A stretch of DNA of 5,681 nucleotides, taken from Frankiales bacterium. GTDB taxonomy: Bacteria > Actinomycetota > Actinomycetes > Mycobacteriales > SCTD01. Below, in pieces: positions 1 through 4,979 of the stretch. The notes under the pieces were generated by a model. That model was given only the letters and a program-made list of their open reading frames with translations. It had not been told where the DNA came from and ran no database searches. The stretch is from contig JAODNB010000274.1 in NCBI GenBank assembly GCA_025464795.1, positions 1-5,681 on the forward strand, given 5' to 3'. Each line of letters begins with the position of its first letter. Position 1 is the stretch's first letter. Made by a program: the position numbers and the translations under genes.

Positions 1-13
1 GAACCTCAGTCAC
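1..13 (-). CDS. gyrA: Probable start of DNA gyrase subunit A (first four codons)
   Basis: On the minus strand the window ends GTG ACT GAG GTT C, which reads M-T-E-V. An AAGAAAGG (27-20) lies 6 nt upstream as a credible ribosome binding site. gyrA directly follows gyrB in nearly all Actinobacteria, and actinobacterial GyrA proteins commonly begin MTE or MTD. The identity rests on context and on these few codons only; the rest is outside the window. The start codon sits in the centre of a small inverted repeat (4-18). A start further downstream, beyond the edge, is possible. Confidence 0.5.
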
Positions 14-19
14 TGAGGA

Positions 20-27
20 CCTTTCTT
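20..27 (-). promoter_or_regulatory. Ribosome binding site of probable gyrA
   Basis: AAGAAAGG on the minus strand is complementary to much of the 16S rRNA 3' end and lies 6 nt before the GTG at 13. It is the main reason for proposing a gene start there. Confidence 0.5.
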
Positions 28-32
28 GCTCT

Positions 33-46
33 GTTCCACGTGGAAC
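33..46. promoter_or_regulatory. parS: parS-like ParB binding site 1
   Basis: GTTCCACGTGGAAC is a perfect 14-bp palindrome. It differs from the widely conserved bacterial parS core GTTTCACGTGAAAC at two symmetric positions, keeping the central CACGTG. It lies in the gyrB-gyrA gap of an oriC-proximal gene block, where actinobacterial parS sites cluster. ParB/Spo0J binds such sites and spreads to build the origin segregation complex moved by ParA. The assignment is by sequence match and position only. Confidence 0.8.
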
Positions 47-58
47 GGCGCAGTGGCC

Positions 59-72
59 GTTTCACGTGGAAC
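59..72. promoter_or_regulatory. parS: parS-like ParB binding site 2
   Basis: GTTTCACGTGGAAC matches the parS core GTTTCACGTGAAAC at 13 of 14 positions. Its centre is 26 bp from that of the site at 33-46, with 12 bp between them. Its last base is also the first base of the gyrB stop triplet as written on the plus strand, so the site begins where gyrB ends. Two such 14-mers in 40 bp make chance unlikely. Confidence 0.85.
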
Positions 73-2117
73 TAGATGTCGAGGAAGCGGACGTCCTTGG
101 CATTACGAGTGATGAAGGAGCGGCGAGACTCCACGTCCTCCCCCATCAGCGTGCTGAACAGCTCATCGGCGGCGGCGGCGTCATCCACGGTGACCTTCAG
201 CAACACGCGCCGCTCGCGGTCCATGGTCGTGTCGCGCAGCTCGACCGCGTTCATCTCGCCGAGGCCCTTGAAACGCTGGACGGCCTCACCTGACTTCGGG
301 AGCTTCTTGCCGGCGGCCTGGCCGGCCTCGATGAGCCCGTCGCGCTCGCGGTCGGAGTAGGCGTACTGCACCTCCCCGCCGTTCCACTTGATCTTGTAGA
401 GCGGCGGCTGCGCCAGGTAGACGTAGCCGGCCTCGACCAGCGGCCGCATGAAGCGGAACAGCAGGGTGAGCAGCAGGGTCCGGATGTGCTGGCCGTCGAC
501 GTCGGCGTCGGCCATGAGCACGATCTTGTGATAGCGCAGCTTCTCGATGTCGAAGTCCTCGTGCACGCCGGTGCCGAGGGCGGTGATCATCGCCTGCACC
601 TCGTTGTTCTGCAGGACCTTGTCGATGCGCGCCTTCTCGACGTTCAGGATCTTCCCGCGGATCGGCAGGATCGCCTGGAACTTCGAGTCCCGGCCGCCCT
701 TGGCGCTGCCACCGGCCGAGTCGCCCTCCACGACGTAGACCTCCGACTCGCGGGGGTCGGTGCTCTGGCAGTCGGCGAGCTTGCCCGGCAGCGAGGAGCT
801 CTCCAGCAGGCCCTTGCGGCGGGTCAGGTCACGCGCAGCCCGAGCGGCAAGGCGCGCGCGCGCCGCCTGGGTCGCCTTCATGATGACGTCCTTGCCGTCG
901 GCCGGGTGCTGGTCGAGCCAGTCCCGCAGCCGATCCCCGACCACTTTCTGCACGAAGCCCTTGGCCTCGGAGTTGCCGAGCTTGGTCTTGGTCTGACCCT
1001 CGAACTGCGGGTCGCTGATCTTCAGCGAGATGATCGCGGTGAGGCCCTCGCGGATGTCGGAGCCCTCGAGGTTGGGCTCCTTCTCCTTGAGGTGCCCCTT
1101 GGCTCGGGCCCAGTCGTTGACGACGCGGGTGAGGGCGGAGCGGAAGCCCTCCTCGTGCGTGCCGCCCTCGTGCGTGTTGATGGTGTTGGCGAACGTGTAG
1201 ACCGACTCGGAGTAGGAGTCGTTCCACTGCATCGCGACCTCGACCGACATCGCCTGGCCGATCGCGCCGGCCGCCGTCTCGTCCTCGAAGGCGATGATGT
1301 TCGCGTGAACTGGTGTTCGGGTAGCACCGAGGTGACGCACGAAGTCTGCGAGCCCATCGGGGTACTTGTAGACGATCTGGAAGGTCGATCCGTCCGCTGT
1401 GTCAGTGGAGATGAGGTCGACCCGCTCGTCCGTGACGGTGATCGACAGGCCCTTGTTGAGGAAGGCCATCTCCTGCAGGCGGCGCAGGATCGTCTCGCGG
1501 CTGTACGTGGTCGTCTCGGTGAAGATGGTGGGGTCGGCCCAGAACGTGACGGTCGTGCCGTTCCGGTCCGTGGGCTCCCCCGGGACCAGCTCGGTGGCCA
1601 CGGCGGCCTCGAAGGCCTGCCGGTAGATCCGGCCGTCGCGGCACACCTCGACCTCGAGCCGGGTCGACAGCGCGTTGACCACAGCCGAGCCGACGCCGTG
1701 CAGACCACCGGACACCGCGTACGACTGCGAGTCGAACTTGCCGCCGGCGTGCAGGGTGGTGAAGACGACCTGGACCGCGGGCACGCCTTCCTTCGGGTGG
1801 ATGTCGACGGGGATGCCGCGGCCGTTGTCCTGGACGCGCACGCCGCCGTCAGCCAGCAGCGTCACCTGGATGTCGTCGCAGTAGCCGGCCATGGCCTCGT
1901 CGACCGCGTTGTCGACGATCTCCTGGACGAGGTGGTGCAGACCGCGCTCACCGGTGGACCCGATGTACATGCCCGGACGCTTCCGGACGGCCTCCAAGCC
2001 CTCCAGGATGGTGATCGACGAGGCCCCGTAGGAACCGTCGTCGATCAGCCGCTCGACGTGGGCTGGGGGCTCCTGGGGAACCTCTGCCTCGTCAGGCGTG
2101 CTGGCGTCGTCAACCAC
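72..2117 (-). CDS. gyrB: DNA gyrase subunit B
   Basis: ATPase subunit of the GyrA2GyrB2 type II topoisomerase that introduces negative supercoils; 681 residues. An N-terminal tail of ~33 Asp/Glu/Pro-rich residues precedes the GHKL ATPase domain: EIVDNAVDE (66-74, catalytic Glu66 and Mg-binding Asn70), DNGRGIP (97-103) and GGLHGVGSAVVNALS (137-151). Arg166 in IYRQ corresponds to the aminocoumarin-contacting arginine (R136 in E. coli), so no obvious novobiocin-resistance change there. The transducer lysine loop is QTKTKLGNSE (375-384). The TOPRIM domain shows EGDSAGGSAKGG (464-475) and DADVDG (537-542). QRFKGLGEMN (614-623) and the terminal RNAKDVRFLDI are typical. It lacks the ~170-residue insertion of proteobacterial GyrB. 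The GTG at 2117 is preceded by GGAG 9 nt upstream. The 224-nt gap upstream suggests its own promoter. The TAG stop at 74-72 abuts a parS-like site, and gyrA probably follows 58 nt later. Confidence 0.98.
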   Translation of the reverse strand: MVDDASTPDEAEVPQEPPAHVERLIDDGSYGASSITILEGLEAVRKRPGMYIGSTGERGLHHLVQEIVDNAVDEAMAGYCDDIQVTLLADGGVRVQDNGRGIPVDIHPKEGVPAVQVVFTTLHAGGKFDSQSYAVSGGLHGVGSAVVNALSTRLEVEVCRDGRIYRQAFEAAVATELVPGEPTDRNGTTVTFWADPTIFTETTTYSRETILRRLQEMAFLNKGLSITVTDERVDLISTDTADGSTFQIVYKYPDGLADFVRHLGATRTPVHANIIAFEDETAAGAIGQAMSVEVAMQWNDSYSESVYTFANTINTHEGGTHEEGFRSALTRVVNDWARAKGHLKEKEPNLEGSDIREGLTAIISLKISDPQFEGQTKTKLGNSEAKGFVQKVVGDRLRDWLDQHPADGKDVIMKATQAARARLAARAARDLTRRKGLLESSSLPGKLADCQSTDPRESEVYVVEGDSAGGSAKGGRDSKFQAILPIRGKILNVEKARIDKVLQNNEVQAMITALGTGVHEDFDIEKLRYHKIVLMADADVDGQHIRTLLLTLLFRFMRPLVEAGYVYLAQPPLYKIKWNGGEVQYAYSDRERDGLIEAGQAAGKKLPKSGEAVQRFKGLGEMNAVELRDTTMDRERRVLLKVTVDDAAAADELFSTLMGEDVESRRSFITRNAKDVRFLDI

Positions 2118-2126
2118 TGCGCAGGG

Positions 2127-2130
2127 CTCC
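2127..2130 (-). promoter_or_regulatory. Ribosome binding site of gyrB
   Basis: GGAG on the minus strand, 9 nt before the GTG at 2117, supports that start over any internal one. It lies within a stretch that can fold: GCAG (2137-2134) can pair with CTGC (2124-2121), and GC (2132-2131) with GC (2127-2126), placing part of the site in a small hairpin. Confidence 0.6.
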
Positions 2131-2135
2131 GCTCT

Positions 2136-2151
2136 GCCCGTCGGAACGGGC
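2136..2151 (-). repeat. Hairpin in the gyrB 5' leader
   Basis: On the minus strand, GCCCGT, loop TCCG, ACGGGC forms a perfect 6-bp stem with a UNCG-type tetraloop, ending 5 nt upstream of the gyrB GGAG. There is no following T-run, so it is not a normal intrinsic terminator. The 3' arm could alternatively pair with bases at the ribosome binding site (GGGC 2139-2136 with GCCC 2127-2124). A role in RNA stability or translation is possible but unproven. Confidence 0.45.
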
Positions 2152-2225
2152 GTCCGTCAGCAAGGGCCCCGAAGGACACGCTCGCACCCACCTCAGGAAC
2201 GTCGAGAGGTGGCCTACTGCTCCGG

Positions 2226-2254
2226 AGTGTAGTCGGTTCCGAAGCCCGAAACGC
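2226..2254 (-). promoter_or_regulatory. Weak candidate promoter for gyrB
   Basis: TACACT (2231-2226, minus strand) fits the TANNNT -10 pattern of housekeeping promoters in Actinobacteria. The hexamer 17 nt upstream (GCGTTT, 2254-2249) is a poor -35. Transcription would begin near 2219, leaving a leader of about 100 nt before the gyrB GTG. The 224-nt gap after dciA makes a promoter here likely in principle, but the exact site is uncertain. Confidence 0.3.
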
Positions 2255-2267
2255 CCAGGAGGCCTTC

Positions 2268-2276
2268 TGTGGACGA
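2268..2276 (-). promoter_or_regulatory. DnaA-box-like 9-mer upstream of gyrB
   Basis: TCGTCCACA on the minus strand differs at one position from TTGTCCACA, the preferred DnaA box of high-G+C Actinobacteria. It sits about 37 nt upstream of the candidate -10 of gyrB. It is the best DnaA-box-like word I noticed in the non-coding parts of the window. One 9-mer with a mismatch could occur by chance. Confidence 0.3.
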
Positions 2277-2300
2277 CGTGGCGCCTTGACCCCCTTCGCG

Positions 2301-2314
2301 GGTGGTCCCCCACC
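2301..2314 (-). repeat. Small hairpin downstream of dciA
   Basis: On the minus strand GGTGG, loop GGGA (a GNRA-type tetraloop), CCACC forms a 5-bp stem 28-41 nt after the dciA stop. No T-run follows, so termination is doubtful. The rest of the 2118-2341 gap holds the features listed separately; I found no gene in it. Confidence 0.3.
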
Positions 2315-2341
2315 GGATGCGGCCCTACGAGGCGCAGGAGG

Positions 2342-2839
2342 TCAGCCGTAGGTGTCGCGCGGTCCGCGGCCCTGGACCCGGCGAGGGCCCTTGCGCCAGT
2401 CCGGCTGGGCCGGCCCGCGGACGACGACCTTCGTCGCGACCCCCTCACCCGCCGCGTCCCGGACCCGGGCGAGCAGGGTCTTGGTGAGCAGCCGCAGCTG
2501 CGTCGCCCACGCTGTCGACTCCGCGACGAGGACCAGCTCGCCGTCGATCAGCGACACCGGACGGCAGTGGTCCGCGATCTCGGCGCCCACGACCTTGTCC
2601 CAGTTGGCCAGGACACCCGCGGCCGTCGTGGTGTCCTCCCAGCCGCGCTCGGCGATGAGCCGTTGGATGGCCGAGCCGAACAGGACCGGGTCGCGAGCGT
2701 CGCCGGGAGAGCGCGGCAACCCGGTGAGCCGTCGGGTCGGCTTGCGGGCCGCTGTCCCCTTCGCCCGTGCCGCCGCCTTCGCCTCGGCCAGCGCCGCCCG
2801 CACGAGGTCGGGGCCCTTCAGAGGCTGCTCATCGGACAT
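2342..2839 (-). CDS. dciA: DciA / DUF721 replicative helicase-loading protein
   Basis: A 165-residue DUF721 protein. This family includes DciA, which interacts with the replicative helicase DnaB and is needed for its loading or operation in bacteria lacking DnaC or DnaI-type loaders. The first ~45 residues are Ala/Lys/Arg-rich and probably disordered. The conserved core is about 50-142, with LANWDKVVG (78-85 region, W80), then HCRPVSLIDGELVL and STAWATQLRLL (108-118, W111). The protein ends in the basic tail WRKGPRR...GRGPRDTYG, a pattern I recognise from actinobacterial homologues. The start is ATG at 2839, inside the recF end with an 11-nt overlap. A weak GGGGTGG sits 6 nt upstream, so coupling to recF is likely. 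The frame is open further upstream (to 2899), but that stretch is a shadow of recF. Family assignment is firm; the helicase role is taken from family knowledge. Confidence 0.9.
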   Translation of the reverse strand: MSDEQPLKGPDLVRAALAEAKAAARAKGTAARKPTRRLTGLPRSPGDARDPVLFGSAIQRLIAERGWEDTTTAAGVLANWDKVVGAEIADHCRPVSLIDGELVLVAESTAWATQLRLLTKTLLARVRDAAGEGVATKVVVRGPAQPDWRKGPRRVQGRGPRDTYG

Positions 2840-3968
2840 GGGTGACCACCCCGTCGTGCACGTCGACCCGGCCACCGGCGAGCTGCTCCGGCACGTCACC
2901 AGGGACAGCGGCCGTCACCAGCACCTGCTCGGCGTTCTGCACCAGGCATGCGAGCCGCTCGCGACGTCCGGTGTCGAGCTCGGCGAACACGTCGTCCAGC
3001 ACGAGCACCGGCTCGCCGCCGTCGGACTTCAACAGCTCGTACGACGCGAGCCGCAGGGCCAGCGCCACCGACCAGGACTCCCCGTGCGAGGCGTAGCCCT
3101 TGACCGGCATGGAGCCGAGGTTCAGCTGCAGCTCGTCGCGGTGCGGTCCGACGAGCGACACCCCCCGGTCGACCTCGTTCTGCCGCACCCGGGCGAGCTC
3201 CGACAGCAGCGCGGCGGCCAGCACCTCACGGTCCTGGGACGCCGGCATCCCCTCGCCCAGCGAGCTCCGATAGACGAAGGACAGGTCACTCTGTTTCCCA
3301 GAAGGCCCTTTCGACACCTCGCGGTACGCAACGTCCGCCAGCGGCAGCAGCTCGTCGACGAGCCCCAGTCGCGCCGACAGCAGCTCCGCCCCGGACTGCG
3401 CGAGGTGCGCGTCCCACACGTCCAGAGTTCTCATGTCCCCGCCCCCGGAGCGACGCGCGAGGAAGGCGGTCTTGAGCAGAGCGTTCCGCTGCTTCAGCAC
3501 CCGCTCGTAGTCCGACCGAACCCCTGCGAGCCTTGGGGTACGGGCGACCAGCAGGTCGTCGAGGAACCCCCGGCGCGCCGCCGGGTCTCCCTTCACGAGG
3601 CTGAGGTCCTCCGGCGCGAACAGCACAGTCCTCAACAACCCCAGCACTTCTCGTGCTCTCGGCACGGCGCCGCGGTTGATGCGCGCACGGTTGGCCTTGC
3701 CCGGGTTGAGCTCCAGCTCGACGTAGGTCGACCGCTCGTCCCGCTCGACCTTCACGCGGACGATCGCGCGCTCTGCGCCCTGTCGTACCAGGGGTGCGTC
3801 CGCCGCGACGCGGTGCGAGCCGAGGGTCGCGACGTACAGCAGCGCCTCGACGATGTTGGTCTTGCCCTGCCCGTTGCTGCCGACGAGCGCCGTCGGTCCT
3901 GGCGCCAGCTCGAGGTCGAGCTGCGGCCAGGACCGGAAGTCGGTCAGCGAGAGCGCGGAGACATGCAC
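2829..3968 (-). CDS. recF: DNA replication and repair protein RecF
   Basis: An SMC/ABC-type ATPase of 379 residues that binds single/double-strand gaps and, with RecO and RecR, promotes RecA loading at stalled forks and gaps. The N-terminus LSLTDFRSW is typical. Walker A is GSNGQGKTN (30-38, with K36 and T37). The RecF family signature PEDLSLVKGDPAARR lies at 119-133 and the second signature SLVGPHRDEL at 271-280. The ABC signature region is SHGESWS (294-300). Walker B is VLVLDD (321-326), followed by the D-loop AELD (329-332). Length is normal. The start is GTG (3968-3966), giving the expected N-terminus; the overlapping ATG one base later (GTGCATG) is out of frame. No Shine-Dalgarno is visible in the 13 nt after the gnd stop, so translation may depend on coupling to gnd. 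The 3' end overlaps the dciA start by 11 nt. Confidence 0.97.
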   Translation of the reverse strand: MHVSALSLTDFRSWPQLDLELAPGPTALVGSNGQGKTNIVEALLYVATLGSHRVAADAPLVRQGAERAIVRVKVERDERSTYVELELNPGKANRARINRGAVPRAREVLGLLRTVLFAPEDLSLVKGDPAARRGFLDDLLVARTPRLAGVRSDYERVLKQRNALLKTAFLARRSGGGDMRTLDVWDAHLAQSGAELLSARLGLVDELLPLADVAYREVSKGPSGKQSDLSFVYRSSLGEGMPASQDREVLAAALLSELARVRQNEVDRGVSLVGPHRDELQLNLGSMPVKGYASHGESWSVALALRLASYELLKSDGGEPVLVLDDVFAELDTGRRERLACLVQNAEQVLVTAAVPGDVPEQLAGGRVDVHDGVVTHVR

Positions 3969-3981
3969 AGCGACGAACGCG

Positions 3982-4914
3982 TCAGACAGCAGGCGGTGCG
4001 ACGTCGGCGCCTGGGGCGTCGGCGCCCTTCTGCGTGGAGTCCTTCGTCACCGCGTGACCACCGAACTGGTTGCGCAGCGCGGCGACCATCTTCATCGACG
4101 GGCTGTCGTCCTGGCGTGAGGCGAACCGGGCGAACAGCGACGCCGTGATGGCCGGCAGCGGAACAGCGTGGTCGATGGCCGCTTGGATGGTCCAGCGCCC
4201 CTCGCCGCTGTCCTCGGCGTACCCCTTGAGCTCCTCGAGGTGCGGGTCGCTCTTCAGCGCAAGCACCATGAGGTCCAGCAGCCAGGAGGCGATCACGGTT
4301 CCCTGCTGCCAGCTGGCGATGACGGCCGGGACGTCCGTGATGAGCGGCGTCGCCTCCATCAGCTCCCAGCCCTCGGCGTAGGACTGCATGAGGCCGTACT
4401 CGATGCCGTTGTGCACCATCTTCGCGAAGTGCCCCGCCCCGACCGGGCCGGCGTGCACGAAGCCCGAGTCGCCCTCCGGCTTGAGCACGTCGAAGAACGG
4501 CTGGACCGTGGCGACGTGCTCGTCGGAACCACCGACCATGAGCGCGTAACCGCGTTCCAGACCCCAGACGCCTCCGCTCACACCGGCGTCCACGAAACCG
4601 ATGCCCGTCGGCTCGAGGTCCGCAGCGTGCCGCTGGTCATCGGTGTAGCGCGAGTTCCCGCCATCGACGATGACGTCACCCGGCGAGAGCAGCTTGGCGA
4701 GAGCGTCGACGGTGTCGTACGTCGGCTGACCTGCGGGCACCATCACCCACACGACCTTCGGCGAGGGCAGTGCCTCGACGAGCGCCTCGAGCGAGTCGAC
4801 GTCCCGGTGGTCCGGCGACCGGTCGTAGCCGATGACGGTATGACCACCACGGCGCAAGCGCTCCGCCATGTTGCCGCCCATGCGGCCGAGTCCGATCATG
4901 CCGAGCGTCGCCAC
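3982..4914 (-). CDS. gnd: 6-phosphogluconate dehydrogenase (decarboxylating), short form
   Basis: A cytosolic pentose phosphate enzyme of 310 residues that oxidises and decarboxylates 6-phosphogluconate to ribulose 5-phosphate. It has an N-terminal Rossmann fold with GLGRMGGNM (8-16), then DGGNSRYTDD (84-93) and the substrate loop DAGVSGGVWG (109-118). The catalytic segment GHFAKMVHNGIEYG follows, where K165, N169 and E172 keep the family spacing of catalytic Lys, Asn and Glu. RNQFGGHAV (281-289) lies near the C-terminus. At about 310 residues it is the short form, not the ~470-residue form with a duplicated helical domain. Asp31 (GYDRSP) at the end of the second strand suggests NAD+ rather than NADP+ use; this is inference. 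The GTG at 4914 is chosen because GGAG lies 7 nt upstream and the protein then starts directly at the Rossmann strand. The open frame runs upstream to 5178 but only over dnaN. recF follows after 13 nt. The last ~15 residues are a low-complexity Ala/Pro/Gly tail. Confidence 0.95.
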   Translation of the reverse strand: MATLGMIGLGRMGGNMAERLRRGGHTVIGYDRSPDHRDVDSLEALVEALPSPKVVWVMVPAGQPTYDTVDALAKLLSPGDVIVDGGNSRYTDDQRHAADLEPTGIGFVDAGVSGGVWGLERGYALMVGGSDEHVATVQPFFDVLKPEGDSGFVHAGPVGAGHFAKMVHNGIEYGLMQSYAEGWELMEATPLITDVPAVIASWQQGTVIASWLLDLMVLALKSDPHLEELKGYAEDSGEGRWTIQAAIDHAVPLPAITASLFARFASRQDDSPSMKMVAALRNQFGGHAVTKDSTQKGADAPGADVAPPAV

Positions 4915-4921
4915 GGGAGTT

Positions 4922-4925
4922 CTCC
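4922..4925 (-). promoter_or_regulatory. Ribosome binding site of gnd
   Basis: GGAG on the minus strand, 7 nt before the GTG at 4914, fixes the gnd start. It argues against the much longer upstream open frame, which would overlap dnaN. Confidence 0.75.
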
Positions 4926-4938
4926 AGTTCGAAGGGGA

Positions 4939-4957
4939 GGCACCGCTCGACGGTGCC
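4939..4957 (-). repeat. Perfect inverted repeat between dnaN and gnd
   Basis: On the minus strand GGCACCG, loop TCGAG, CGGTGCC makes a perfect 7-bp G+C-rich stem. It starts 22 nt after the dnaN stop and ends 13 nt before the GGAG of gnd. The following bases are TCCCCTTCG, not a T-run, so it may be a weak attenuator, an RNase-stop structure protecting the dnaN transcript end, or an operator. No clear promoter hexamers were found in this 65-nt gap. Confidence 0.55.
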
Positions 4958-4979
4958 GACAACAGCATGCCCCGAGACG

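Noticed and set aside
4..18. Inverted repeat as a terminator after gyrB
   Set aside because: The stem is short, no T-run is visible before the window ends, and a ribosome binding site plus GTG fit a gyrA start at the same place.
165..182. GGCGGCGGCGGCG run as a simple repeat
   Set aside because: It encodes a run of Ala codons in the GyrB sequence DDAAAADELF and needs no other explanation.
2286..2310. TTGACC on the plus strand as a promoter -35 element
   Set aside because: No TANNNT hexamer lies 16-19 nt downstream and no plus-strand gene follows.
486..2351. 621-codon open frame on the plus strand opposite gyrB
   Set aside because: It is antisense to an unmistakable gyrB, has low-complexity Val/Leu/Arg/Asp-rich composition and no recognisable domain. 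Such frames arise from G/C-ending codons on the opposite strand.
2840..2899. 20-residue N-terminal extension of dciA
   Set aside because: It lies wholly within the recF 3' end in another frame and is Ser/Thr/Cys-rich, unlike DUF721 proteins. The ATG at 2839 is the better start.
2352..4148. 598-codon open frame on the plus strand opposite dciA, recF and the end of gnd
   Set aside because: It spans several real genes in antisense, is Arg/Pro/Ser/Gln-rich with no family motifs, and is explained by high G+C composition.
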